Shown: positions 12,009 to 24,463 of the stretch, piece after piece
Position numbering within the stretch: the stretch's first letter is position 1
How the letters are laid out: each line of letters begins with the position of its first letter
Assembly (NCBI RefSeq): GCF_049243985.1
Contig: NC_135376.1
Coordinates: 38,917,001-38,981,000 of the forward strand
From: Paroedura picta
Taxonomy: Eukaryota > Chordata > Lepidosauria > Squamata > Gekkonidae
Direction of reading: 5' to 3'
DNA: 64,000 nucleotides
The notes under the pieces: model-generated
Told to the model about the DNA's origin: nothing
What the model saw: the letters and a program-made list of their open reading frames with translations, nothing else
The model's database searches: none
Made by a program: the position numbers and the translations under genes

Positions 12009-13440
12009 CAGGGGCAGGGAGTCTTTCCTGCTAGGCCAGCCCAGTACCTAATTAATACTGTATTCACAGGGGCTGTAGTATCGTGGCTGCTGACAAGCAT
12101 CACATACCCCACATCATTGCTACATAATAACCTCATATATCATACTGGAAGAGACTGTGGGCCTTGCTATGAAAGTACACACTTTATACACCCAATATCA
12201 TTATCCAAAGTCCCCAATTGCCTTGCTTGATATGCAAAAAATTCCTGGGTTCCCTGGAGTACCCAGCAAAGAAAATGCCCAATAAAATGGACATTTGTTA
12301 TTTCCTGAGACTTGAGGCATAACATAATAGAATGGGGAGGGGGGGTGAGCCTACCCAAAGAGGTGCTTATATTATCCTAGGTAAGCTGAAGGAGGACAAA
12401 TGCTGACATCTGGTGGCTAAGAGAGGACGTGTACCTGTTCTGGACTGAGCAGTATTGGGGCAGGGAAGAACAAGGAGTTTCATTGTCCTGGAGGAAATCC
12501 AACAGAATTGAAGCCTAACTAAAATGTTACTGATTTCTATGGGACAAAACAGTGGTGAACCTTCTGAAGATTGCCCCTGTTTAACTGCAGGCAGGACAAA
12601 GTGTGCAGTTTTAGTCCTTTAAAAAGAATCCTGGACCTCTTTGTCCTGGAGCGCCTCTGCAGTCTACATTTGTATTGATTCTGTATCATTTTAGTGCACA
12701 CTGTACACTGATTTCAAGCAAAGGTACAAAAAAGAATTCCAGGTGGCCTTGATTCAAATTAATAAGGAACAGAGTGTTACAGGCTTCGGCTCCAATTACA
12801 ATAGAGCAATCTATGTCACATTGCAAGTGGGATGGAAAAGAATCAAAATGGTTCCAGTGTCCTCAATGGGCCATACATTTAAAAAAAAAGTCTCAAGTTC
12901 TCATCAGAGTTTGGAAAATGCTAATTCCCCTTCCTTCTATGACAGAAGAGGGCAGAATTAGCCCCCCCCCCTAAGATGACCAGAGCTCTCCAAATTTTAT
13001 CCCATCTCTTAGCAGCCATGCTGAGGTGAGAAGACTGCAGACATCACCTTGACCTGCATAACAAAAGGCACCAAGACTTTAGGCCAAACCACAATGTCTG
13101 GATTCCTGTGCATCAATGGAGCAGACGGTGGCTCACAAGTGACCAGTACAGACTGTGCAGTTCATACAGCTGGGTTCCCATGACAGAGGCTGCAAAGGAA
13201 TCCTGGGGCAAAGGGCTTCCCCGTGGCTGGGACATGTCCTACCTTCGAAAGGCATGGCAAGCTGCATTTGGGGCAAGCCCCAAGAAGATCCCTAAGTTTA
13301 CAGAAAGTGTTTCTGCATGCCTTTAGTGCTACAGGACCCTAGCAACAGGGGTATCACCCATGAGAGACTGCAGGAAAGGGTGTATTGCATTCAGATGCGC
13401 AATTACAGCAAAAAACGACCCACAGCCTCAAGCCCTCACA
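11501..13440. other. Gene-free stretch with a compound TC/AC microsatellite
   Basis: A (TC)n run followed by an (AC)n run occupies about 11959-12008. The rest shows no exon and no recognised repeat. It lies directly downstream of CRYGS. Confidence 0.5.
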
Positions 13441-13443
13441 TAC

Positions 13444-13449
13444 TTTATT
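13444..13449 (-). terminator. CRYGS: CRYGS poly(A) signal
   Basis: AATAAA on the minus strand lies 49 bases after the CRYGS stop codon, giving a very short 3' UTR, as is normal for gamma-type crystallin messages. Confidence 0.85.
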
Positions 13450-13497
13450 TATGCATCAAGCCAGCTTCCACATCGGTTTCACACACAATGCTGCTCT

Positions 13498-16400
13498 TTA
13501 CTCAACAACACGCCGGATGGACTGAACCATTGGGGAAGTTGCCCCCCACTCGACAGGCTTGCTGTAGTCTCCTCTCTCCAGAAGGTACTGCCGGCCGCGG
13601 AAGTTGGGGTGTTCGTAGAAAACCCAGGCTCCCTCCAGGACTTTGCAGGAATGGATCTCCCGGAAATGAAATTGATCCATGATGGAAGGGCAGTCATCCA
13701 TGTACTCATGCATTTGGCCACTGAAGTCACTCTTCTCAAAGAGCTGGATCTGGTATTTGCCTCCGCTGGGCTGGAACAAGAGAAGAGAGCATGGGGGTGG
13801 GGGGGGGGTTACTGAGGAGCTGAGCAGAGGGATGCATTGGCTCAGAGTCTGAAGAGTACTGAAACAAGCAGGAAAGCAAAGAATGCACCAAAATGGTGGA
13901 TGCATCTCCAAGCCCATGAATACACCTAAGCCACCTGTGTGTGCTGTCAAGAGTATTCTTCTAGCTCCACTTTGTCACCTCATGATACACCAGAAAAACC
14001 TGTTCTGTAATTGACTGTGCAAGCGGGATGGTTGTATGTGGCATGTTCCTTCACCAGCAGACTCTCGGGCCCCTTTGTCAGACCCATCAGCTCGTGTTCC
14101 CCAACTGACCAGAGCTTGGTACATCTACAGAGCAAAAGACCCCATTCTCCAGCACCTCCCTGGCCACACAACACCAGGGGGCTTCTTGAGCACTGACAGG
14201 CAGCTATGTAAGGCTGCTGGGGAGCATGTTAACCAGGACTATGGACCAAGCAGTCCAGCCCAGCATGCTTTGGGGAATAAGTGCTCCGGTTACTAAACGT
14301 GTTCCAGCCATGCTTTCCATAGGAAAGGAAGGGAGATGACCCCATGACAAAGCAGGAGCCACAAACGTGACAGATTCCCCCGGTAGAGCCAAATAAAAGA
14401 TTTCAACAACCTGCTCCACCTGGAGACTGGCAACCCGACTCAACAGTTCTTATCACATAACCATTGGGCAAAAAACATGAGGAGGTTAAACATAGAGAGG
14501 CAATCATAATCAGTACTCAAATGAACAAGAGTCCTGTAGCAACTGCAAGACAAACACATTTTTATTCTGAGATTATACGAGAATGAGGGTTATTATTAGT
14601 CTTCAAGGTGCTGCAGGACACTTGTTTATTTTTGCTACAACACACTATTGTGAATAGCCCTCTGGAATTGTCAGTCTATGTGTGGGTCAGTCATTCCAGG
14701 TAAATTAACATGAGATAACATTCTGGTGACTTCTGCAAGCCCTAAGAAAGGAAATGGCCAAACGTATCCTGCTATTCAGACTTTGCGGTGTCTTGATAAC
14801 AGATGTCCCAGACATTGTCAAATAGCAAATGTCCCAGGGGCCTGGGGAGCTGTGGCTCACAGGTAGAACATCTGTGTTGCATGTGGAAGACTCCAGGTTC
14901 AAACCTCGCCATCTCCAGATAGAAGAAGCAGATAACATGAAAGACCCGGAGAGCCCCTGCCAGTCAGTACAGACGAGACTGACCTTCAGAGACCAGGGGT
15001 CAAACTCAGTATAAAGGAGCTTTGTGTGCTCCACACCAGAAGGGAAAGAAATGGCAGACTTACCATCTGAATGTATTTGCATGAGCTGATACGATCATTA
15101 AGGCCCATCCAGCGTTGGTATTCAGGATAGTCCCCGTGGGTCAGCACATACATGTTCCCTGCAAAGTTTGGTCGCTCATAGATCACCCAGGCACCTCCTT
15201 CCACGCGGATGGAATTACAACGGCTGAGGTCATTGTGGAAATCCGAACTGTCCCTGTCACATTCGTAACGGCGCCCCTGGAAGTTCTTCCCTTCGTAGAA
15301 GGTGATCTGAAAGACAAGCAAAGCATGGAAGAAGGCAAGCCGGTTTCTGCTAGACACAGCATGCAGCCTGGCTGAGCTAAGGGGCATCTTTTATTGCATC
15401 AGAGGACAACAATATCCTACACTTCCAAATGCATTACAAGGTGCTGAGATGTTGGGCTGAAACATTGCCCCAATGGATGGAAGAAGACATGCTTCTTAGG
15501 CAAAAATACCAACCACTGACTGTCTGTGGGTTTCAGGAAGTACATAGAGATATGGTAGGTGGAAATGACAACTCACTAGAGCAGAAAGGCATGGTGGTGG
15601 GTGGTGTTTTCTTCTTGCATCTCTTCTGTGTCGCATTAATAACAACCTGCCCTTGTATCTGCTCTGTCTATAGCCACCTCTTCCCCACTGTGTGCACCAG
15701 CACCAGCCACTAAAGCAAACATGGTTTTTGCTATCCACGTTACCCCTTGCAGAGCCCAGTAAGCTCCACCTCCTGGCCCCACTCAGGTACTAATGCTGTC
15801 AATACCACTAGCTGGTAGCAGCAGAAAACATTTCCCATTCGACAATTCCTCTTATCTTGGATTCAGAAGCACAATCTTCTGCCCAGAGCCTTTGCTTCTA
15901 GTTAGTCTCTAAACTCTCCATAGATTGGACATTCCCTAATGAGAGGGGAGCTAGTGATTCTGAAGCCAAAGGCAGGGTGGGTACTCCCAGAACCATTACC
16001 ATCCCCACCCATGAAGGCCAAACATGTGTTTGCCTCATGTGAGGCAAGTGTGGACAGTTCCCACAACAGGAAGCAAGTGCCCAGGCCCAGGCAAAGCAGG
16101 TATGAGCTGGTGCCATTCTGAAGCAGGTAGTTGGATGCTCAATTGAGACAGGTGCAAGTAGTCACCATGGAGCCAGCCAGCTTCCTAAACTCTGCAGGGG
16201 CTGGGCACAAGCAGCTGTAACCCTGAAAGAAAGGCCTAAGCCCCAACCAGCACAGCTGATTTGCTATTCTTTCACACACCCTCTGTTGATTGAGTAAGGC
16301 CAGGGGCAGTCAGCCCTACACACACAAACACACACCGTGTGGGTCCTGGGACACCCGCCCCACTTGGCTAAGGCCATCTCTGGTCTCTAGAGTCTTTCTG

Positions 16401-18433
16401 CATGGAAGCTCATTAGCTAAGTTTAGGCTAGTCACTTTCTCTTAGCCTAACCTACCTTACATGGGGGCTGTTGGAGGAGGGAAGAATGATATTATAAGTG
16501 GCTGTGGGTCCTCACTAAGGAGAAAAGTAGGATATAAACTTCTGAATGAATCAGTCAGAAGCCAAGCATTAACCATACACTTGATGGTCTTCTTGTAGCA
16601 CTCCCATTAGCTTCACCCAAGAACCACATTCAGAATGGCCCAGTCTCCTCAAAGGCAGGAAAGTCCTGCCCCCCCCCCTCCCTTGGTAATGTGGAAAGAC
16701 AGTGCCAGAAAGATTCTGAGTTGAGGCTAATGGAAATGCTACAGTAAGAACAACAAGCGTACATGTAATGTTGATTTTTCTTTCATTGATTTAAGGTGAA
16801 ATATTCAAATCAGCTGCAAAAGACAACAGACAGCGAAACTAAAAGGTCTTGAATGGAACCACGCTCAGAAATTAGGCACCCCTGATTGTAGTATCATAAC
16901 TCTCCATGTGGATTTAGTACTCATAACATTCAACAGGTACACATGAATCTTATGCAGCTGCGTTACACCTAGTAGTCTCAAGAGAATAGATGTGGTATTT
17001 TGGGAACATACAATATTTCCTCAGGCAATGCAAAATCCCTGCCACAACACAAGTGAGAGTTCATGAGAAATCATCCAGACCACAGAGAATCAATATGTAA
17101 CAAATGCACATTTATTGCACTGAAAACTAATCAAGTAGAAAGGCTGTAAGAGATGAAGATCAGTGACTAAGGCTGCTTATAGGTAACCTTTGTATAAATT
17201 ACATGAAACCGACCTGTCAGGTTTGTAACCCATTGGGTTGCATCGTTGAATACTGCCCTCAATAAGCAGAAAAGAAAAAACCACTCCAGATGAGAGCTAG
17301 ACTAGCACCTTGACCGAGTTATCTTTTTATTAAAACAACAACAGCAAGGAACAACACATGGAATAGCATTCCACTTATGGCCTTAAGTGCTATCATGCCA
17401 GCCTGACAGTGCCAAATGATAGCATAGAATGTCTAGGTCAGCCCAGTCCTTTGCTTTTTTGCTAAATCCCTCTGAGTTCAGTATTACATCCAAGTAAATG
17501 TGCATGGGACTCCAATCACAGTGAGTCAAGGCAGCCGTAGAGGCATCAGCACAACCTCTTTCACTGGTCATCGTATCATACAATCATACAGTGATAAATC
17601 ATGAGCTACTCGGCTGAGATTCTAATCCTGAATTTGTTGCAAACCATGGAGCAATTGCAACATTTCTTTGTAGGCATGAAAGTAATCAATGGGGGCTCAT
17701 GCAGCATTCCAAATTCCACAGCTACCTTGGTGTGGATCGTTATGCCTTGTAAATAAATAGTTATGCAAAGCATTTGGAGGTATTGTCACAATAAAAGGTC
17801 TCTTCCCCTATTGCTTCGGGTGCAAGAATAAATCTGCAATTAAAAATTACCACAGTATCACAAATGTCCTTTTCCTTGTCTTTTAGGGAACTAACAACAC
17901 AAGCAAAAGGAAGATGGATATATCTGTCTGAAGTCACTGTTTCCAAATACGGATCTTGTCATAATAGAATTTAGTACTTTCAAATTTAGTATTTTCAGAA
18001 AGGGAAGGAAAATCCATGAATGATTCTAGGCATTTTGATTTCCCAAAGTGGGTCTGTCTTATTCAGAAGTCCAGTTGTCCAGATTGGTACTGGGTAAACT
18101 GGCTAGGCAAGCTGCTATGAAGGGCTCTGGGAGGCCTTGCCTCCCTTCCTGCCTTGGTTTTAAATCAAGTTATACTGTGTTACTCAAGAGGGCCCTCAGC
18201 GTATTCCTGAGCGGTGGCAGCACCTTATGCTTGGATGGAGGCAGCGGCCTCTGACCCAAGAGAGCTAAGACCCTGCTGTCCTTCTGTTCTTGCCCCCATC
18301 GCCCACTGGTGGCCGCGGGAAGCCTGGCAGCCCTACTTCTGTGCCAAGCAGTTAAGACTTTCTCCCTTGCCTAGAGAGAGGGGAGGAAGAGAGAGGCTAG
18401 AAGCGTACTTACCCGGCTTCCTGATTTAGACAT
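13498..18433 (-). CDS. CRYGS: Gamma-S crystallin, complete, 3 exons
   Basis: This is a structural protein of the vertebrate eye lens. It has four Greek-key motifs in two beta/gamma domains and packs in the fibre-cell cytoplasm for transparency. Exons on the minus strand are 18433-18413 (ATG, MSKSGSR), 15306-15064 ([17 protein letters not shown] to [10 protein letters not shown], the N-terminal domain) and 13770-13498 ([15 protein letters not shown] to SIRRVVE and stop, the C-terminal domain). All junctions are GT-AG in phase 0, and the sum is 178 residues, identical in length to human CRYGS. Intron positions match the gamma-crystallin pattern of a tiny first exon and one exon per domain. The RWMGLNDR linker region and the HSCKVLEG block are intact. 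No stops or frameshifts are seen. Intron 1 is about 3.1 kb. The neighbour TBCCD1 is on the same strand, as in human 3q27. Confidence 0.97.
14838..15035 (+). mobile_element. tRNA-derived SINE in CRYGS intron 2
   Basis: The head has an A-box region AGCTGTGGCTCACAGGTAGA and B-box GGTTCAAACC near 14897-14906. The body ends with GGGGTCAAACTCAGTATAAA. It is antisense to CRYGS and ends about 28 bases from the exon 2 donor at 15064. The family differs from the five SINE copies with the CTTCTTCTT tail. Confidence 0.8.
15307..18412 (-). other. CRYGS: CRYGS intron 1, no recognised element
   Basis: The intron runs GT (18412-18411) to AG (15308-15307) on the minus strand. I see only a C-run near 16669-16678 and no repeat or extra exon that I can support. 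Confidence 0.7.
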
Positions 18434-18510
18434 GGTCAAGGCTGGATGTGATACCTTGGTGGAGGAGGAGATCTAGAAGCAGCTGCAAGGGCCAGGAGCG
18501 GGAAGCCTCG

Positions 18511-18517
18511 TTTTATA
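18511..18517 (-). promoter_or_regulatory. CRYGS: CRYGS TATA box
   Basis: TATAAAA on the minus strand lies about 78 bases upstream of the CRYGS ATG, so transcription would start near 18480-18490 and the leader would be about 50 bases. TATA boxes at this distance are typical of gamma-crystallin promoters. Confidence 0.8.
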
Positions 18518-18573
18518 GTGAGCTCATTTTTAGGCAAAGCATTCGCTTCGTCATGAGAATGGGATCCAAAAAT

Positions 18574-18580
18574 TGAGTCA
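18574..18580. promoter_or_regulatory. CRYGS: AP-1/half-MARE core upstream of CRYGS
   Basis: The palindromic core TGAGTCA lies about 57 bases upstream of the TATA box. It is shared by AP-1 and Maf half-sites. The flanks (AAT on one side, GGG on the other) are a poor fit to a full MARE, so the role is uncertain. Confidence 0.45.
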
Positions 18581-18700
18581 GGGATTCTGAGCCTATTCAG
18601 GAGTTCTAGAAAAGCAAACAGGATTAGAAAATAAAGGCAGGCTTCATTACCCCCTTTATGTTCTAGCATAGCCTGTTGCATTATTAGCTTTTGAAAGCTT

Positions 18701-18713
18701 TGCTGAGTCAGAA
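18701..18713. promoter_or_regulatory. CRYGS: Maf response element (T-MARE) upstream of CRYGS
   Basis: TGCTGAGTCAGAA matches the T-MARE consensus TGCTGAGTCAGCA at 12 of 13 positions and lies about 185 bases upstream of the TATA box. Large Maf proteins (c-Maf, L-Maf) drive lens crystallin genes through such sites. The match is direct; the function is inferred. Confidence 0.6.
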
Positions 18714-18719
18714 CCCCAA

Positions 18720-20555
18720 GACTGTTTTAGAAATATTCAATTTTTCCCCAAAAAAAGTGCTTGCTATCTCAGTGGTGTGGGGCAATATGATTCCCCACCC
18801 CTACTTTGGCTATTATATAATTATATAATTTTTAAATGACTAGGATTAATTAGTATTAACATTAGAGCCATTTAGAGAAGCCCTTGAAACCAGAAAACAA
18901 GCCTGTGACACAAGCAGCCTGGAGAAGGGAGAGCGGGAAGGTGCCTTACTAACAAAGCAACATGTGCATAATAATTATGCAAGGAGTAGTGGGGAGGGGG
19001 TTGAAAACTGCCCACCATTGGCTAAAAACCATTCTCTGTTTTGCATATTAACACCGTTCAGCTTCCCAGACTCCCATGGTATGGGAGCCTAAACTGGGTA
19101 AGGGGATTCCACGTAAACAAGCAAGAAAGCTAGAGTTTGCTAGCTTTCTGGTTTTCAGATAAGGGCACCTGCCAGTCGAACTTGTTCTTGTGTCTGTAAG
19201 CACATGCTTGTCATGCGGGTGCCTTCTGATGTTTTTAGAGGTACGGCATTTAAAAAGTAAGAGATGAAGCGACCTTAATTCAGTGGTCCCCCACTAATGG
19301 GTTTTCTAGTGCCCCTCTGCTTCTTCAGCAGCAGAAACCTTCTTCCAAGCCAAGTGTCAGTCCTGGCTTTCTTCTACCTCCTTGGTAGGCAGTGCTCCAG
19401 ATAGCCTGCGATGGATGCTGGACTCTCAGCCTCCTAATATCTTGTGACTGGACCCTGGCACCCCATGTTGGACATTTAGCAGTGACACCTGCTAAGCCTT
19501 CTAAAAGCGCCCAACAACACTGAAGTCCCCGCCTGAAATTATGGGGTTTTAATTAATCCCGTTAGTCCTACCGCCAGTCTTTTACTAGAGTGGGAATGGG
19601 AAAATGTAGCCTCCTGAAAGGAATGGCCATGCTATACGCACTACCCTCCCCCCACACACACAAACCCAATTCCTTCTACGTGGTACTCTTACGTCAGCTT
19701 ATTCATCATACTTCAAGAGCAAGCCTCAGCAGGTCTTAACTCAGATTTCGACTTAAGTGTACTCAGCGGAGCTTACTCCCAGGAAAGTAATGTTAGAATT
19801 GCACTATCAGAGTGGGGAGGGTGTTGTTGTTTTGTAGAAAGATGCACATTAGAATTAATAAAGCTGATTAAAGGGTTTCAGTGAGCTATATGCACTGGGG
19901 GCAGCATATCACAGTAAAATCCCAAAATGGATATACTTGCAGTAAATATGAGAAAATAGCTCCAAAGGGATCGTAAAAGCTGAGAATTCTAAAACTTCAA
20001 GGTAACCCAGTTCAGAGTTTATTTTATGAAACTTCAAGTTCATTTAGAAAACTTTAAAAGCTAATTTTTAAACATGGGCTGCATTACTTTCTACCTTAAA
20101 AAAAAATCAGACCTATACAAACTCGGTTCTGAAATCCTACTAATGTAGGAACAAACTAAAAATGTAAAGTTTTGTTCTCATGTGTAAAGAATGCTGTCCC
20201 CTCATCTCCCCTTCAACCCAGAGAACATTTCCACTAAATAAACTCTGCTATAGCTGTCTGCTTTTCATTCTTCCCATTCCCTTGCACTGCAAGAGTTTTC
20301 ATGCCTGTCTTGTCTTCCTACTGCATATATTAGCTGCCTCACAATGGATATTCAGTCACATTTTTAAGTAGCAACACAGAAAGGGCCGTTTTGCAAAACC
20401 ATGCATTCAGAATTTGTTTCCTTAATTATTATTACCCAATCATAGACTCCAGGATAGTGTACAGCAGACCACTAAATACACGTCTTGCTGGAATTGATCC
20501 GTTAATCAAATTATAATCTGCGGGAGGTCAGAGTGGCTATTCTGTACTGTAATCT
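18720..20555. other. Gene-free stretch upstream of CRYGS
   Basis: The stretch is AT-rich with no exon and no repeat I can name. Further CRYGS regulatory sequence may lie here. Confidence 0.45.
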
Positions 20556-20560
20556 TGAGT

Positions 20561-21490
20561 CATAGAATCATAGAGCAATAAAGTGGAAGAGACCTCCTGG
20601 GTCATCTAGTCCAGTGGTCCCCAACCCGCGGGCTGCGGCCCGGTGCCGGCAAGCTTCTCACTTCGGGAGGGGAGGGGAGGGAAGAGAAGCTTGCCGAGCC
20701 GCAAGCTAATTGGCCGCTTTAGCGGCCGATTTGCTCGCGGCCCGGAGGGGCCGGGAGGGGGAGCCGCAGCCGGCGGCACAAACGCGCCTGCGCAGACTGC
20801 CGCACACGCGCGTTTGCGCTGGGGCTGCCACGTGTGCGTGGGCCCCCGGGCCGCCCTCTCCCCGGACTCCGGAGCGGCGGTCCGCAGCGAGCATAAGCTT
20901 GCGGACCGCTGATCTAGTCCAACCCCCTGCACTTTGCAGGACACTTACAACCCTATCGCTCATCCACTGTAACCTGCCACCCCCTTGAACCTTCACAGAA
21001 TCAGCCTCCATCAGATGGCTATCCAGCCTCTGTTTAAAAATTTCCAAAGTTGGAGAACCCACCACCTCCCAAGGAAGCCTATTCCACTGAGAAACTGCTA
21101 TGTCAGGAATTTCTTCCTGATGTTTAGATGGAATTTCTTTTGAATTAACTTTATCCCATTGGTTCTGGTCTGTTTCTCCAGGACGAGAACAACTTGCTCC
21201 ATCCTCTATATTGCACCCTTTTAAATACTTGAAGATGGTTATCAGATCCCCTCACAGTCATCTCTTCTCCAGGCTAAAAAGACCAAGCTCCCCCAATCTT
21301 TCTTCACACATCTTGGTCTTCAAACCCATCACCATCTTTGTTGCCCTCCTCTGGACACACTCCAGTTTGTCTACATTCTTTCTTGAGTTGTGGTGCCCAA
21401 AACTGAACACAGTACTCCAAGTGAGACTGAACCAGAGCAGAGCAAAGCGGTACCATCTCCTCCCACGATCTGGACACAATATTTCATTTG
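20561..21490 (-). mobile_element. CR1-like LINE 3' end, interrupted by a hAT element
   Basis: In antisense it begins with the CR1 tail signature (TCATAGAATCATAGAGC, then TCATCTAGTCC). It resumes after 20912 with GATCTAGTCCAACCCCCTGC. The minus strand encodes the end of the CR1 [23 protein letters not shown] and [16 protein letters not shown] near 21258-21400, then VVGSPTLEIFKQRLDSHLME near 21000-21065. It is 5'-truncated and broken. A 300-bp hAT insert (20612-20911) splits its 3' UTR. Confidence 0.88.
20612..20911. mobile_element. GC-rich non-autonomous hAT element inserted in CR1
   Basis: It starts CAGTGGTCCCCAACCCGCGG and ends GCGGACCGCTG, with a perfect 8-bp target-site duplication ATCTAGTC at 20604-20611 and 20912-20919. 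The interior is extremely CpG-rich. Long open frames in this block are a by-product of its composition. The terminus resembles the element at 57357-57565. Confidence 0.9.
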
Positions 21491-23084
21491 ATATAACGCA
21501 AAGTCCCAACACATTCAAAATCATGTGAGCTAAGCCCAGTAACACTGGGCTTCTACATGCCTGTCTTGAACAGATTTGGGATACAGCAATATCGCACCAA
21601 CCTAACTGCAACAATTATGCATGTGTGCATTGAAGTCACTATGGATTGAAAGTGTAACAAAAATTACAAGTTACTGGGATTCAGAAGATATCCCGCTTAA
21701 AACGCTACTCATGCAGAATAGCGTTTTCCTTTTGCAATTTTGATAATAAATGTTTGGTTGATCTATATGTGTAGGTATGTGGCCCTATGAGAACCTACCA
21801 AGCAAAATCAGCACCAGACAAGCTGAGGGCTCACCATGTTTTCTAATGGAGGGCTGGTGGGTTGTATCTTCTTGTTTAGATTTGTATTGGTTAAATGTAT
21901 CTGAGTCTTAAAGGCTGCCAGTGTGGGAGAATGGTAAAATGAAATTATTTACTGCTAGGAACTGCAACCAGGCAGGAGCAACGACGTTCTCATATAAAAG
22001 CACTGCTTTTGTGCAGACAACGCAAATGTATTTGGGGAGGACTTAACCCCCCCTCCCATATATATTACTTTTGATATCAGATTTTCGTGCAAAACTGGAG
22101 ATTCCCCAGCCTGTGTTAAGTATCCACAATGGGGGCCACAATGGTATATAGATTTCCCATTTAGAAGGGATAATGGGAAACACCTCAAGAAATGCTGGCT
22201 TCAATTCCACAAAGGATTTTCCAAAAATAGCGAGGGAAATCCATGGACGTTCCCTCCACCCCCCAGACTGCAGACCCCTTTGCCTCCTCACTAGTCCTGT
22301 CATTGTCCCTTCTTCCAGAAGCAGCATTTCAAGAGTTATTTCAGGCTGCAGTAGGAGATGGAGAAGTCATGCTGTATAGATGGAAATTGCTTCTTTCCAT
22401 CCAAGCCACTGTGAACACACTAGCTTTGTATCTGTCAAGTCTGCAGAGCTCCACATAGATAGAACTAAAGATATGCTGCCTCATTTCCTTAGCCAATGAT
22501 CCAGGATCCGTTACCAGGGCCAGTGCACTGGGCTACTTGGGTGGCTCTTCAGGAAATAGAAATACAAGTCAAATGAAGTATGGGCTAATTAAGTATATAT
22601 CCGTAAGAAAATATTAATTTTTTGATCCCAGAACAGTGCTTTTATATCTGCATGGTGTTTTTAAGGAGACAGAGGATTGAAAATTATGTTTTTAAAAAGA
22701 GACGAGAGGAGAGAGCTGTCTATACATCACAAGAACTCTTCCTGGAGCATAAAGAGGGTGCTGATTTTCAGAAAATAATAGACTTGTCTTAGAATGTTGT
22801 TCAATCAATCTGCAAAGAAACATGAAACTCAAAAATCATACCCATTTAATTAAACATCATAGTTAGTGCTAAACAACAGGTATAAAAATACATCTAGTGA
22901 GTTTTATATAATATAAAGTTATATATAAAGATCAGTGTTCAGTGAATAGGAGGGAAATCTTCACGTAGCAGCTGGTACTTAGTTCTTCGTTTCTAACGTG
23001 ACTCCTTATCCAGGCACCTATACAAACGCTGCAAATTTAAATATTGTCCTCAGCCATTTCCACAGAAGAGGCAAAAGGCAGGCC
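21491..23084. other. Gene-free stretch downstream of TBCCD1
   Basis: No coding homology was recognised. The AT-rich part at 22860-22960 could contain the TBCCD1 poly(A) region, but no clean AATAAA is seen on the minus strand there. Confidence 0.4.
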
Positions 23085-23282
23085 CTGACTAATTCTGGCT
23101 TTCTGAGAAAAGTTCAGGCAAGGGATGATGCCATGACAGCTCAAATGGAAGAAGAAAGTTCATCTTCTTGACAATGACAGCAGCCAAATTCGTTATCACC
23201 GCCAGAAAAGCTTTAACCATCTTGGCTCCAGTGAACTGAAGGGAAAACAACTTCAGTTGGGCATGCTGAAATATCAGAACCT
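23085..23282 (-). other. TBCCD1: Candidate 3' UTR exon of TBCCD1
   Basis: After the TBCCD1 stop codon the minus strand carries a consensus donor (CCAG|GTGAGT at about 24438-24437). The next strong acceptor on the minus strand is TTTTGTTACAG|GTTCTG at 23282. This suggests an intron in the 3' UTR. The exon limits downstream are unknown, and there is no direct proof of splicing. Confidence 0.35.
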
Positions 23283-24463
23283 GTAACAAAACAAAGATAC
23301 AAAACCTTTGAATGCACTCATCAACACTCCCCCTCGCACTCAGTAATAATTAGATGGCAATCACTTAGTTCAAAATCACTTAGGAAAATGAAAGACTCAA
23401 AATTATTTCCCAGAAATATTCATGTTTTCTAATAAATAGTACCTGCTTTGATAAAATCCTTGTTCACAGGTTTGTATGACATAATGATAAAAGGGCACTC
23501 TAGGCTGAGGCAATTGAGAATAGAAGGTGCAGCACAGATGGCAATATGGAAAGATCACGCTGAGGAAGGCACTTTGAATTAGAAAACAGAAGTAAAAGAG
23601 AACAAGAATTGTTATTTGGGGGTATCAAGAGTAACAAAGCAGGTGGGAGATGGAACTGGCAATCTTGCATGGAGTACACAACTGGAAATAATGGAAACAC
23701 AGAGAAGCTATACAATGTGCAGCACGGAGATTTCAATTACCTCAAGCAGGTATGGAGAGCAAGGCAGAGCTAGTTCAGAGGTTCAGGCATTCAGTGGGAC
23801 ATAGGCTGCAGAAATGTACTCATCCGAAGCAAACAGCTCTTTCATTCCACCACTGCATTTGAGCCATGTGCTGCACTCTAAAATGATCTGACCTCTTGCA
23901 GGACATCTAAGGTGTTGGAAGCTCAAATGCACCAGCAGGGTTGAACTGCTGCTCCTCTCCAGTCAAGCTAAGTTCTGCACTACCTTTTGTTAAGGACATG
24001 CCCTTACATGCTTGCTGAATTTTGGAGGCACACCAATTCAGCAACATTTGCAAGTGCTTCTGAAGTTCATACCCATCCCATCCCAAATCTAGGACAACCA
24101 CATTTTGGGGAGCGAAGCCAGTCAAAAGTTTGTAGACCTTTACTTTAAAATACATACTTCAAACTTGGAACAAAGGTTTAAAAATGGGAACACTGAAAGG
24201 GTTTGGTTGTAAGCCTTGGTAACCAGAAAAGGATGAGACAGTAAGACCAATCAATAGAGAACTCATCATGTTCTGTTTCTGCATGTGCAAGCGCACCTGT
24301 CTAATCACTACAAGTAAAACAAGGCTAGGTTAGATGCATCACTGGTGTATCCAACATGGCAATTATGCTCTTACTGCAAATGTATCTACAATCTTTCTAA
24401 TTGACGTAGTAGGAAAGATATAATCATTAAACTCACCTGGCCATTCTGCTGTTTTGTGTTCTG

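Noticed and set aside
1-13440. Search for the 5' end of DGKG, the expected neighbour of CRYGS
   Set aside because: No exon resembling a diacylglycerol kinase was recognised; the gene may lie further left.
13498-13950. 150-codon single ORF starting upstream of CRYGS exon 3
   Set aside because: It reads from the intron through the acceptor into exon 3. Only the part from 13770 onward is crystallin.
20612-20911. CpG-island-like promoter with overlapping 90-119 codon ORFs on both strands
   Set aside because: The GC-rich block is bounded by an exact 8-bp target duplication and hAT-like ends, so it is a transposon; its ORFs reflect low stop-codon density.
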